Shown here piece after piece: positions 1 to 8,264 of a stretch of DNA of 64,000 bases. This stretch comes from an uncultured Marinicella sp. GTDB lineage: Bacteria > Pseudomonadota > Gammaproteobacteria > Xanthomonadales > Marinicellaceae. The stretch is taken from assembly GCA_947502595.1 (NCBI GenBank), contig CANNAM010000013.1:1-64000 (forward strand). The letters run 5' to 3'. Under the pieces are notes generated by a model, which was not told the origin of the DNA, made no database searches, and was given only the letters and a program-made list of their open reading frames with translations. The position numbers and the translations under genes are program-made. Position 1 is the first letter of the stretch. The number at the start of each line of letters is the position of its first letter.

Positions 1-39
1 TCTGACTATTTGTTCTTCTGTATATCTTTTTCGTTTCAT
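1..39 (-). CDS. IS3-type transposase OrfA, first 13 codons only
   Basis: Reading the minus strand from position 39 gives MKRKRYTEEQIVR, the typical opening of the helix-turn-helix OrfA protein of IS3-family elements, which binds the element ends and regulates transposition. A Shine-Dalgarno-like GGAG lies about ten bases upstream of the ATG. The gene runs off the left edge, so nothing can be said about whether the element is intact. The family call rests on this short peptide. Confidence 0.6.
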   Translation of the reverse strand, partial: MKRKRYTEEQIVR

Positions 40-95
40 TCCGGTGCTCCAAAGTTAAAGTTATTATACTCTCTTTAGCTTTGGTAGCGTTTACA
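1..95 (-). mobile_element. End of an IS3-family insertion sequence (partial)
   Basis: The first 95 bases hold the 5' end of a transposase gene on the minus strand and the short untranslated end of the element. The boundary is inferred: the next reading frame becomes coherent right after about position 95, and the outward-read end would start TGTAAACGCTACC, with the TG/CA termini common in IS3 elements. The rest of the element, the second inverted repeat and any target-site duplication lie outside the window, so the exact end is uncertain by a few bases. Confidence 0.5.
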
Positions 96-816
96 GGGGG
101 CTAGCCACAACACCAAGCAAAACATCACTGCCAGGGAAACTCGTTTTGTTATCCATGTTTTAGAACCTGACAGTCCACACCGATTGGTAATGCGTACCAG
201 CAAGCAATTGTATCAGGCAGGCGACAAACTCACAGTTAAGGCTGAGCTGTTAACAGTTGATGGCAAACTACCTGTTACCATGCATGGCTAAATAAGCCAG
301 CCCAATGGCGAAAAATACGCTGACTTAAAGTTCAGTGCAAACACCAGTGGAGAAATGACCGCTGGTCTGGCTGATTTACCTTTTGCTTCAATGTACGATG
401 GTTTATGGGAAGTTCACACCATTGCTAAAAGTGAACACCATGGGCAAACCATTCTTAGAGACGTTTCATCGGCATTCGCTGTCTCTGTACCAACTGCACA
501 GTTCAACGGTCAATTGAGCCTGTCAAAAACAGAAATCAGTTTAGGCATTGATAACAAAATGGAATCCAGATATGAAGCCAGTGGCATTTTGATGGGGCAA
601 GACAAAGCCGGTAACCCACAGCCAATTACCGTGCTCATGACCGCTGACTTTTTGAATCATGGTGAGTCTACCTTAAGCTTTAAAGTACCGCATGATTTAA
701 TTAATAAATCAGGGTTGTCAGCACCTTTTCAAGTGACTCACTTGAAATTAAACAACCAAAGTTTGATGGCACCAGTTCAAACAGTTGAGTCTGGGTTTCA
801 ATTCAGCATCAAATAG
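96..816 (+). pseudogene. Truncated gene for an exported Ig-like domain protein, with internal stop
   Basis: One frame (codons starting at 97) is protein-like from about 97 to the stop at 814-816, but it lacks a 5' end, which is occupied by the insertion sequence, and is broken by TAA at 289-291 (after the residues KLPVTMHG). The sense flows across the stop: before it, 'EPDSPHRLVMRTSKQLYQAG' reads like the linker and strand of an extracellular immunoglobulin-like domain; after it come 'QPNGEKYADLKFS' and a Gly-Leu-Trp-Glu-Val strand. The pattern recalls DUF4785-type exported proteins, but this is a weak match. The ATG at 355 would give a 153-residue fragment starting mid-domain and is unlikely to be a native start. 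I infer loss of function by insertion plus nonsense mutation. Confidence 0.6.
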
Positions 817-836
817 ACACCCACAAATGCAAGCAT

Positions 837-867
837 CAAGCCTGTATCTCAGTAAGACGCAGGCTTG
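837..867. terminator. Possible hairpin terminator between convergent genes
   Basis: CAAGCCTG (837-844) and CAGGCTTG (860-867) form an 8-bp perfect stem with a 15-base loop, between the ends of two convergent reading frames. The following bases are TTAAAA rather than a clean T run, so it is a weak intrinsic terminator at best. Confidence 0.3.
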
Positions 868-925
868 TTAAAAGCTCTGCCAGCAAGCCTTATTTAAATT
901 CAAACCAACAAATTATAAAAACTTA

Positions 926-3900
926 TCATTCAAAACTTTGTTGTTTTGTTTCATTATCAGATGCAACCACAGTAATATTGCGACCCTTGGCTTTACCCTT
1001 ATACATTGACTCATCAGCTGCTTTGATACAGTCATTCAAACCTTTACCTGATTCAATATGACAAATACCAAAAGTACAAGTTACCCATATTTCACTTTCC
1101 TCATAAACAATTTTAGTTTTCTGAACCTCTGTTCTGATTTGCTCAATGGTTGAATAGATTTCTTTCGGAGTTTTACCATCAAAATAAAAGATAAATTCTT
1201 CACCACCCCACCTGGCTACAAAATCATTTTTTTGCACAAAAAACCGCATGGTTTTAGCGATTGCTATGAGCACCTGATCACCAGCCAGATGCCCATGTAT
1301 GTCATTTATTTTCTTGAAATGGTCTATGTCTGCCAAAACTATACAACTGCTACCAGCATTGGCATTGATGTCATTGAATTTATTAAGAAAACCGGTCCTG
1401 TTATATAGCCCGGTCAAAAAATCAGTTTGTGAGGCTGATTTGAGTTTATTGTTTAGGCGCATCAGTTCCGCAGTGCGGTTTTCAACTGTGGTTTCTAAGT
1501 CCATGTTGCGCTTTCTGATGATACCACTTCTTAAATAATGTAATAAAAAAGCGAGCAAAACACCGCTGATTAAAAACACCACCCTCACCCACCAAATATT
1601 CCACCACAGCGGATGTACTTCAATGGTAACTTCCAGCTTTTGTTCATCCCATCGACAATCTGAATTTTTGGCCTTAATTTCTAACAGGTATTTTCCTGGC
1701 TTCAAACTGTTTAGCTCAATCTGTCGTAAATGACTGACATTATGCCAACTGTCATTAATTCCAGTGACCCTGTAACTGTATTGAATTTGCTCTGGTGAAT
1801 AGAAGTCCAATGCCGAGAATTTAAAATAGATAACCCGATCTTGGTGGAATAAGTCATAATGATTTTGATTGGCGGCCAACTCTGCCGTTGTTAATGGTAC
1901 ATTATTGATGCTTACTTGAGTCAACATTAAATTTGGCTGGTAAACCAAACAAGATAACAATTCATTGGGGTCAAAACTATATAACCCATTGATGCTACCG
2001 AAGTACAGCTGCCCATTTGGGCCAAGACTGGCTGCCCTGATATTCAGCCCATCTTTACGGATTGTGGAGTTTATTTTGAAATTTTGCACGCCATTAAGCG
2101 ATTGATTGATTCGAGAAATACCAAAATTATGCACCACCCAGATGTTGTCCTTAGCGTCTTTCAATAAGGAATATATAGACTCTTCTATCAACCCCTCAGT
2201 TAAACCAAATGTCTGAAATGTATTGGATTTTGGGTGATATAAATTAACACCCTTGGAAGTGCCTACCCATAACTGGCCTTGTTCATCTTCAAATATATCC
2301 CTGACCCTGTTGGATAGAATACTGTTTTCACCCGTGTAATCTTGACTGAACAAAGTCATATTGTTGTTATTTACATCAAACTTAATCAAACCCACAAGAT
2401 CTGTTGTCATCCATATATTTTGTTCAGCATCTTCAATTATCTTGCCGATACTTAAATCAGTCAAAAGCATGCCTTGAAATTTTTGCAGCAACCGTGCCTG
2501 TTTACCAGCTGGACGCCAATGTAAGACGCCTAAATTGTTCAGCGAAAGCCACAATTCACCGTTTTGGGTTTCTTCAATAGAAAAAATATCGGCTGGTTTA
2601 ATACCAACCAAATCAAAAGGCTCACGCACCTCTTGGGCAACCACTTGGTCTTTTTTTAATAAAAACAGGCCGTCACTGCTGCCTATCCACAAATTTTCAT
2701 TCTTACCACGTTTTAAAGCCCTGATTCTGCCTGGTATTTGATCCTTATCACTGGTGGTAACTCGCGTAATCTGCTTTTCAGGTGACTGAATATATAAGGT
2801 GTCAGAGGTACCTAAATAGGCATTATCATGTTCATCAAAATCAATGGCCCATATTTTCTGACTGAGTTCATGCTTATCACTGTCAGCAGCAATCTTGGAT
2901 TGGACACTAAAAAGTCCACCTGTTTGATCTATTTTAAATACACCATTGTCTCTGGTCGTAAGCCACAGAAGTCCTGATTGATCAACCAAAATTTGACGTA
3001 AATCATTGTTATCCAAGGTACGCCACAGGTTGTCATTGTCAGCTTTAACGAATGCCTTATTCAACAAGTCAAACTGATACAAGCCCCCCATTGTTGCAAC
3101 TAAAATGGTGTGCTCCATGAACATTAAATCATTGATTTTAATGTTATAACGCAGCGGGTAGGTTTTGAATTGCAGGCTGTTTAAATCAAACGCGTACAAG
3201 GCAGATGATGAACCAATCCACAATTGATTTTCATATAAGTGTAACTTACGTAACTCATTGGATGAAATGTCTTCCAGTAAATCTTGTGGCAGTGCATGGT
3301 TGGTGATTTCATCTGTATTCGGCTTGAGTTTACTCAATCCTTGTGATGTGGCAACCCATATGTTGCCCGCCGAGTCTTCAGTAACATCCCAGACCCTTGA
3401 ATGTATCAATGAATTGCTGTCAGATTCATCGTGCTGATAATGTTTAATTACCTTATCTTTATGCTTATACAGTCCATTGGGTGTGCCAATCCACATATTA
3501 CCTTGTTCATCTTCATGAAAAGTTTGCACAAACTGTGAAACCACCAAATCGTTCTCATCACTTGAATAAGGGTACCTGATTAATTGACCGCTGTTCAAAT
3601 CGATGGTATTAAATCCACCGCCAAAAGTGCCAATCCAAAGGGTGTTTTTAGAATCGATGAAAATATTACCGGCATTATTATTGGAAATGGAATTCGAATC
3701 AGAAGCATCATGTTGGAACAGCTTAAAATCATAGCCATCATACCGTGCCACACCATTGATTGTGCCAAACCAGAGAAAACCAGCACGGTCCTGCTGCACT
3801 GAAAACACCGTGGCACTGGGCAAACCGTCTTCGACTTGTAATTTTTGAATCAACCATTGATCGGTATTGACAGACAAGGCCATTGGCGAGAAAACCAACA

Positions 3901-3949
3901 ACCAAATCAACATCACTACAACCCTGCTCATTGCAATCAGAAACCTCAT
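926..3949 (-). CDS. Two-component-propeller sensor diguanylate cyclase
   Basis: A membrane sensor predicted to make cyclic-di-GMP. With the ATG at 3949 (an upstream TTG at 3970 is open but less likely) it has an N-terminal hydrophobic signal/anchor, a long periplasmic region of repeated 'W(I/V)GT..G(L/V)' blades typical of Reg_prop beta-propellers, a Y_Y_Y-type domain, a transmembrane helix near residues 780-805, a short coiled coil, and a C-terminal GGDEF domain with GGEEF at residues 915-919 and the metal-binding 'ADIDHFKKIND' segment intact. No His-kinase domain follows, so the propeller feeds directly into the cyclase. The length of about 1007 residues is normal for this class. The ligand is unknown. 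A sigma70-like promoter and an FNR-type box lie upstream. Confidence 0.85.
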   Translation of the reverse strand: MRFLIAMSRVVVMLIWLLVFSPMALSVNTDQWLIQKLQVEDGLPSATVFSVQQDRAGFLWFGTINGVARYDGYDFKLFQHDASDSNSISNNNAGNIFIDSKNTLWIGTFGGGFNTIDLNSGQLIRYPYSSDENDLVVSQFVQTFHEDEQGNMWIGTPNGLYKHKDKVIKHYQHDESDSNSLIHSRVWDVTEDSAGNIWVATSQGLSKLKPNTDEITNHALPQDLLEDISSNELRKLHLYENQLWIGSSSALYAFDLNSLQFKTYPLRYNIKINDLMFMEHTILVATMGGLYQFDLLNKAFVKADNDNLWRTLDNNDLRQILVDQSGLLWLTTRDNGVFKIDQTGGLFSVQSKIAADSDKHELSQKIWAIDFDEHDNAYLGTSDTLYIQSPEKQITRVTTSDKDQIPGRIRALKRGKNENLWIGSSDGLFLLKKDQVVAQEVREPFDLVGIKPADIFSIEETQNGELWLSLNNLGVLHWRPAGKQARLLQKFQGMLLTDLSIGKIIEDAEQNIWMTTDLVGLIKFDVNNNNMTLFSQDYTGENSILSNRVRDIFEDEQGQLWVGTSKGVNLYHPKSNTFQTFGLTEGLIEESIYSLLKDAKDNIWVVHNFGISRINQSLNGVQNFKINSTIRKDGLNIRAASLGPNGQLYFGSINGLYSFDPNELLSCLVYQPNLMLTQVSINNVPLTTAELAANQNHYDLFHQDRVIYFKFSALDFYSPEQIQYSYRVTGINDSWHNVSHLRQIELNSLKPGKYLLEIKAKNSDCRWDEQKLEVTIEVHPLWWNIWWVRVVFLISGVLLAFLLHYLRSGIIRKRNMDLETTVENRTAELMRLNNKLKSASQTDFLTGLYNRTGFLNKFNDINANAGSSCIVLADIDHFKKINDIHGHLAGDQVLIAIAKTMRFFVQKNDFVARWGGEEFIFYFDGKTPKEIYSTIEQIRTEVQKTKIVYEESEIWVTCTFGICHIESGKGLNDCIKAADESMYKGKAKGRNITVVASDNETKQQSFE

Positions 3950-4012
3950 AAGTAGATGGTTTGAAACCAACCTCTACTCATCAACTGCATGATTTTATTT
4001 CTTTCCATAAAT

Positions 4013-4026
4013 TTGATCTAAGTCAA
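4013..4026. promoter_or_regulatory. FNR/ANR-type box upstream of the sensor cyclase
   Basis: TTGAT-CTAA-GTCAA matches the FNR consensus TTGAT-N4-ATCAA at nine of ten defined positions. It lies 64-77 bases upstream of the ATG at 3949 and about 6-19 bases downstream of the start point expected from the promoter at 4039-4067. From that position it would more naturally repress under oxygen limitation. Function is inference. Confidence 0.4.
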
Positions 4027-4038
4027 TGTTTGTATAAC

Positions 4039-4067
4039 AGAATATTACACAAACTCTGCTCAGTCAA
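4039..4067 (-). promoter_or_regulatory. Candidate sigma70 promoter for the sensor cyclase
   Basis: On the minus strand TTGACT (4062-4067), a 17-base spacer and TATTCT (4039-4044) form a good match to the sigma70 consensus with ideal spacing, about 90 bases upstream of the start codon. Confidence 0.45.
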
Positions 4068-4277
4068 ATCTAATTATGGATTAACTATTAAACGCTTTTT
4101 TGAGGGGCCCAAATTTTGGCATTAAGCTGTTTTAAATAAACTCAAAGGTAACAATGCTTGGTCTCACAATGTAACCACCAGTGCTAACAAATCACCAAGC
4201 TTTAACTATTTCCCCACACTTAACCGTGAATAAATAGCGTTGTTCATACTTAATACGCTTTGTCGCATCAAATGTCT

Positions 4278-5462
4278 TTATCTTATAGCTCGACCTAACG
4301 CCTGTTTGGCAAAAATAGAAATAATCATGCCTGGCACAGCCAGTGCAATAGCGAAATATAACAAGCTCATCGGTGAATAAACGCCCAACAACAGACCTGC
4401 AGCAGACGATGCGATCATAATCGACAAGTTGAATACCGAAGACTGCACAGAAGTGGCCACATCTTTGGCATTTTCAACCTGTCTGCTGACGGCTGCCTGG
4501 AATAAAGTAACCAATGGACCAAAGGAAATTCCCCACAAAAAGAACGCAAAATGACCCATGCCTGTGGTTCTACCAAACACCAATATAACCACCATTGAAA
4601 TAATTATTAAGGCAAACATTGCAACGGTCAAAAGCTGCAGGTATTTATCAGTTAATTTAATTGCCAGTAATACAGAAATCAAAGAACCTATACCAAAAAA
4701 CAACAAGGCACTTTCAATACCGCCGGCCAGATTAATTTCATCCACCAGGCTGGTGATATAAACATAGACACCATAATGTGCAATCACCCCAAGTAAGGTA
4801 AGCAGCAGAACAACCAACACGGCAGGTAGCTTTAACACCGCAAACGGTGAAGAACTTTTGGTCAGCTTCTCACCTGGCGTTGATGGCAAGAGAAAAACAC
4901 TGATTAAAGCAATCAAAAAAATGAAAACTCCCAACCCAATAAACTCAGTGCGCCAACCAAAATCATTACCAATAGCGGTCATGATTGGCATACCAATACT
5001 GATGCCCAATGTGGTGCCTGCCATAATGACGGCGATGGCTTTGCCGTGGTGCCTTGGATCTACCAGTCGCATGCCATAGGCAGCAATCATTGGCCACATA
5101 ACACCGGCACAAATACCTCCAATTACCCGCAAGGCGACAATGACGGTGTAATTATGCACCAGCCCAGAAACAATATTAGACACAGCAAAACCGCTCAATA
5201 AAATCAGCAACAGGTATTTGCGGTTAAATTGCATGGTCAATGCAATCATAGGTATCGCAAATACAGCCGATGCGATGGCGTAATACCCTACTAGGTTTCC
5301 AGTTTGAATTTCATTTATATTCAAATCAGCCATCATCAGAGGCAGTACACCTGAAGGCATTAATTCAGACAGTATTCCGACAAAAGTCACTGATGACATC
5401 AAAATCATAATCATCCAAGGGAAAATATTTTTAGCTTGCTCAGTCATATTTTGTTTATTCAT
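4278..5462 (-). CDS. MFS transporter, DHA1/AraJ-like efflux family
   Basis: A 394-residue inner-membrane protein with about twelve hydrophobic helices, the usual size of a major facilitator. The loop between helices 2 and 3 is 'MQFNRKYLL', and the helix 4-5 region carries 'RVIGGICAGVMWPMIAAYGMRLV', as in AraJ/sugar-efflux type DHA1 proteins that expel small molecules using the proton gradient. The substrate cannot be told. It lies 154 bases downstream of the CodA-like gene on the same strand, so the two may be cotranscribed, which would make a base, nucleoside or related compound a possible substrate (inference only). Confidence 0.8.
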   Translation of the reverse strand: MNKQNMTEQAKNIFPWMIMILMSSVTFVGILSELMPSGVLPLMMADLNINEIQTGNLVGYYAIASAVFAIPMIALTMQFNRKYLLLILLSGFAVSNIVSGLVHNYTVIVALRVIGGICAGVMWPMIAAYGMRLVDPRHHGKAIAVIMAGTTLGISIGMPIMTAIGNDFGWRTEFIGLGVFIFLIALISVFLLPSTPGEKLTKSSSPFAVLKLPAVLVVLLLTLLGVIAHYGVYVYITSLVDEINLAGGIESALLFFGIGSLISVLLAIKLTDKYLQLLTVAMFALIIISMVVILVFGRTTGMGHFAFFLWGISFGPLVTLFQAAVSRQVENAKDVATSVQSSVFNLSIMIASSAAGLLLGVYSPMSLLYFAIALAVPGMIISIFAKQALGRAIR

Positions 5463-5616
5463 AGTTTTATTGTTATGTAAGTGGTTTTGGTATCCGGCCT
5501 GTCATCAGATTATCAGTTACCGAACCTGGCGTATTACTACCAACCAAAGTGCAGCAGTCTTGACAGACCACTGCACGGTCATTTTAATTGTTGTGATTAT
5601 GCTGTCTGTAAGTTGG

Positions 5617-6870
5617 TTAGATGGAGAGATTCAATGGAATTTCATATTCAACTGCTTTGCGACGGAACAGAAATTCACCATCACGTACAGAGGCCAAAAC
5701 ATCCACTCGCCTACGAATCGCTTCATAAACAGTCGATTCATCCAGCACAATGAAATTAGCTGCTTTACCCACATCTAAACCATAGCTGTCATGAATGTTT
5801 AAACAACGTGCACCATTGTAAGTAATCAAATCAAAGTTGGTTTCTACATCCTTGGCAGACATGATTTGTGCCAAGTGTATTCCATTGTCCAGTATGTTCA
5901 TCATGTTGCCATTACCCATTGGGTACCATGGGTCATTGATAGAGTCTTGGGCAAATGCCACATTAATACCTGACTCAATGAACTCTTTTACCCGAGTTAA
6001 ACCACGGCGTTTTGGGTAGCTGTCCTGACGACCTTGCAAGTAAGCGTTTTCTGTTGGACAGGCAATAAAGTTCATTTGACTCTTTTTAAATACGTCCAAC
6101 ATTCTGTAGGCATAAGAATCATCAGCGGAACCAAAAGAACAAGTGTGGCTTGCGGTGGTTCGGCTGCCATAATCTTCCATCAACACCAAAGCATTCAATA
6201 GCTCCACAAAACGAGAATGTGGATCATCCGTTTCATCGCAATGAACATCAATGAGTTTATCGTATTGCAAAGCAAGTTTAACAGTGTCATGAACTGATTT
6301 TTCACCAAACTCTCTGGCCGGCTCATAATGCGGAATACCACCTACCACATCGGCCCCCATCTTCAGTGCCTCTTCAACCAACTCCACCCCACCTTTGTAC
6401 ATGTACATGCCTTCCTGAGGGAAAGCAACTATTTGAATATCAACGATGTGCTTGTATTCCTCTTTCATTTCCAGCATGGCTTTTAGCGCGGTGAAATTCG
6501 GATCTGTTACATCAATATGGGTACGGATGTGTTGCACTCCTTGTGAAACTTCATCCTGAATACCTTTAAGCGCCATCCTTTTGACACTTTCTACAGTCAA
6601 CGTTTGTTTGAATTTTGGCCACATCTCAATTGCTTCAAACAAGGTTCCTGAACCCGCTCCTGTTTGGCCAAGTTCAGATAATGTATAAACATAATCTAAA
6701 TGCAAATGCGGGTCAACATAAGGTGGTAATACCAGCTTACCGTGCAGATTAATTTCTTCATCGCATGGTGGCAAGTTACTGCCAATTTGAGTGATTTTAC
6801 CATTTTCTACTACAATTTCTGTGGCTTCATCATGGCGGTATATTTTTGCATTAAAAAACTTTTTTTTCAT
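5617..6870 (-). CDS. CodA-like amidohydrolase (cytosine deaminase family)
   Basis: A 417-residue cytoplasmic metal-dependent hydrolase collinear with E. coli cytosine deaminase (CodA). Visible family signatures are the metal ligands in 'PHLHLDY' (His55, His57), 'DVHCDETDD', 'ASHTCSFGS', the substrate-side 'FPQEG', and 'YPKRRGLTRVKE'. The catalytic Asp region reads 'FAQDSINDPWYP' where CodA has 'GHDDVFDPWYP': the metal-binding Asp is kept, but the His before it is Gln and the Asp after it, which contacts cytosine in CodA, is Ser. Substitutions here change specificity in the family, so the substrate may be another aminated heterocycle such as isocytosine, isoguanine or creatinine. The ATG is followed by three Lys codons and is the only plausible start. 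Confidence 0.8.
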   Translation of the reverse strand: MKKKFFNAKIYRHDEATEIVVENGKITQIGSNLPPCDEEINLHGKLVLPPYVDPHLHLDYVYTLSELGQTGAGSGTLFEAIEMWPKFKQTLTVESVKRMALKGIQDEVSQGVQHIRTHIDVTDPNFTALKAMLEMKEEYKHIVDIQIVAFPQEGMYMYKGGVELVEEALKMGADVVGGIPHYEPAREFGEKSVHDTVKLALQYDKLIDVHCDETDDPHSRFVELLNALVLMEDYGSRTTASHTCSFGSADDSYAYRMLDVFKKSQMNFIACPTENAYLQGRQDSYPKRRGLTRVKEFIESGINVAFAQDSINDPWYPMGNGNMMNILDNGIHLAQIMSAKDVETNFDLITYNGARCLNIHDSYGLDVGKAANFIVLDESTVYEAIRRRVDVLASVRDGEFLFRRKAVEYEIPLNLSI

Positions 6871-7041
6871 TTTAGGCTACCTATTAGATTTGCAGTATTG
6901 CTGCTCTACTGATGGAGGGGTTATAAAACAAGCAAGCTCAAGTTAAGGCTCCTTGGAATACTATAAATAGGTGAATTCTTAAGAACTAAACCACTTAAAT
7001 GTTGGCGAACTTAAACACAAAAAAAGTTACTTATAAATTCA

Positions 7042-7079
7042 TATTTATTTATATTAGCATATCATAATATAAATAAATA
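7042..7079. repeat. 15-bp perfect AT-only inverted repeat
   Basis: Arms at 7042-7056 and 7065-7079 are exact reverse complements with an 8-base spacer GCATATCA. The element lies 171 bases upstream of the CodA-like gene and 79 bases downstream of the end of the export operon. Being entirely A/T it would be a weak transcription terminator; an operator or a bent-DNA site is as likely. Confidence 0.5.
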
Positions 7080-7157
7080 AGCAACCAGCACTGCTGCGTA
7101 TTTGGAATATACAGAACCACTTTATCAGCAATAAAAATCAGTTTAATGAAATGAAAA

Positions 7158-8264
7158 CTAAACTGTTTGTAGGCGATAACGCCACATTGCCAAACTGCCA
7201 TATAGCAAGGTCAGTACTGCCAAGTTTATAAGCTCCGACGAAACTTCAGGTAGCTGCGCACCCATTTGATTGACTTTTACCATCACATTGATTCCTGGCG
7301 TACTGGGTATTAACTGCGCGAGGTGGATTAAAGCACTTGGTGTCGCTGCAATTGGCCATGATAAATTAGACAGGAAGAACAGCGGCAGTGAGGTGACTGT
7401 GATGAGTTGGAATGCCCGCTCTCTGGTGCGAAAAAAACTACCAAAAAACAACGCAAAAGTAACCACTGATAATATAAATAAAACACCAGCAATTAACAAG
7501 CCAAGTAAATTACCCGCGCGTGGATAATCCTGAAACCAGAACACGAAACCACTGAAATAAAGTAGGCTGAGCATGCCAATCAAGCTAAAAGCACTGGCGA
7601 TACCTAGCAATCCTGGCTTGGATAACCGCAATAGCCCGTAACGTTCTCGTCGGGTGGCAGCCATCACTGCTACGCCAATTAGCAGCGTCTGCTGCACGAT
7701 CAATGCAGCAACACCAGGTACAATACTACTGCCATAGCCTTCAGCGGTATTGAACAATGGACGATCAATAACTTGCAGGGGCGCAGCTGCAGGTACACCT
7801 ACAAAAGATGCTTGCTTGACCGCTACTTCATGGCCAAAAGCTTTGATTGCCAGTGCCACGCCCTGCATGGCATCACTGGCTCGCCCCAACAATGTACCAT
7901 TGCCATACAGCACCAACTGACCTTGGCCACCACGTAAAATATCACGCTCAAAATCAACAGTCACCAGCAGCACTGCTTCAGCACCACCACGCTCTACCAC
8001 AACACGAGCTTCTTCCATCGATCCAACTACTGCAGACAAATGAACTGAACGCACCGCGTCAATTTTTCGTAGCAATGCTCGGCTCATAGGACTGAGGTCA
8101 TGATCAACCACCACCACCGGTAAATGTGCCGCCACTTGGTGACGGTATGCAGCTGGATAGAAAAAAGAATACAACACCACAGCACCAATCAAAGTTACCA
8201 TGGCAACACGATCACGCACTATCGCTCGCAAGGTTTCAGCAAAAGCAAATTTAAAATGATTCAT
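7158..8264 (-). CDS. ABC-2 type permease, second subunit of export system
   Basis: An inner-membrane subunit of the ABC-2 class (YbhR/YhhJ-like): one N-terminal helix, a large periplasmic domain of about 150 residues containing 'VVVVDHDLSPMSRALLRKID', then five to six C-terminal helices. With the ATG at 8264 it overlaps the upstream permease stop as ATGA, the usual coupled arrangement; an in-frame ATG at 8276 would add four residues. It is the last gene of a four-gene operon with an outer-membrane factor and periplasmic adaptor, so it should form the inner-membrane channel of a tripartite exporter. Substrate unknown. No ATP-binding subunit is encoded here. Confidence 0.85.
   Translation of the reverse strand: MNHFKFAFAETLRAIVRDRVAMVTLIGAVVLYSFFYPAAYRHQVAAHLPVVVVDHDLSPMSRALLRKIDAVRSVHLSAVVGSMEEARVVVERGGAEAVLLVTVDFERDILRGGQGQLVLYGNGTLLGRASDAMQGVALAIKAFGHEVAVKQASFVGVPAAAPLQVIDRPLFNTAEGYGSSIVPGVAALIVQQTLLIGVAVMAATRRERYGLLRLSKPGLLGIASAFSLIGMLSLLYFSGFVFWFQDYPRAGNLLGLLIAGVLFILSVVTFALFFGSFFRTRERAFQLITVTSLPLFFLSNLSWPIAATPSALIHLAQLIPSTPGINVMVKVNQMGAQLPEVSSELINLAVLTLLYGSLAMWRYRLQTV

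Larger units (their letters stand above)
3971..4277. other. Intergenic region, 307 bases
   Basis: It holds the promoter and FNR-type box described separately. The half nearer 4277 contains no convincing coding sequence, hairpin terminator or repeat. Confidence 0.5.

Noticed and set aside
355-816. A 153-residue open frame starting at ATG 355
   Set aside because: The same frame is protein-like upstream of this ATG, broken only by TAA at 289, and there is no ribosome site; it is part of the pseudogene.
5470-5778. Overlapping plus-strand open frames near the deaminase end
   Set aside because: They lie partly opposite the deaminase, have no family-like sequence and no ribosome sites.
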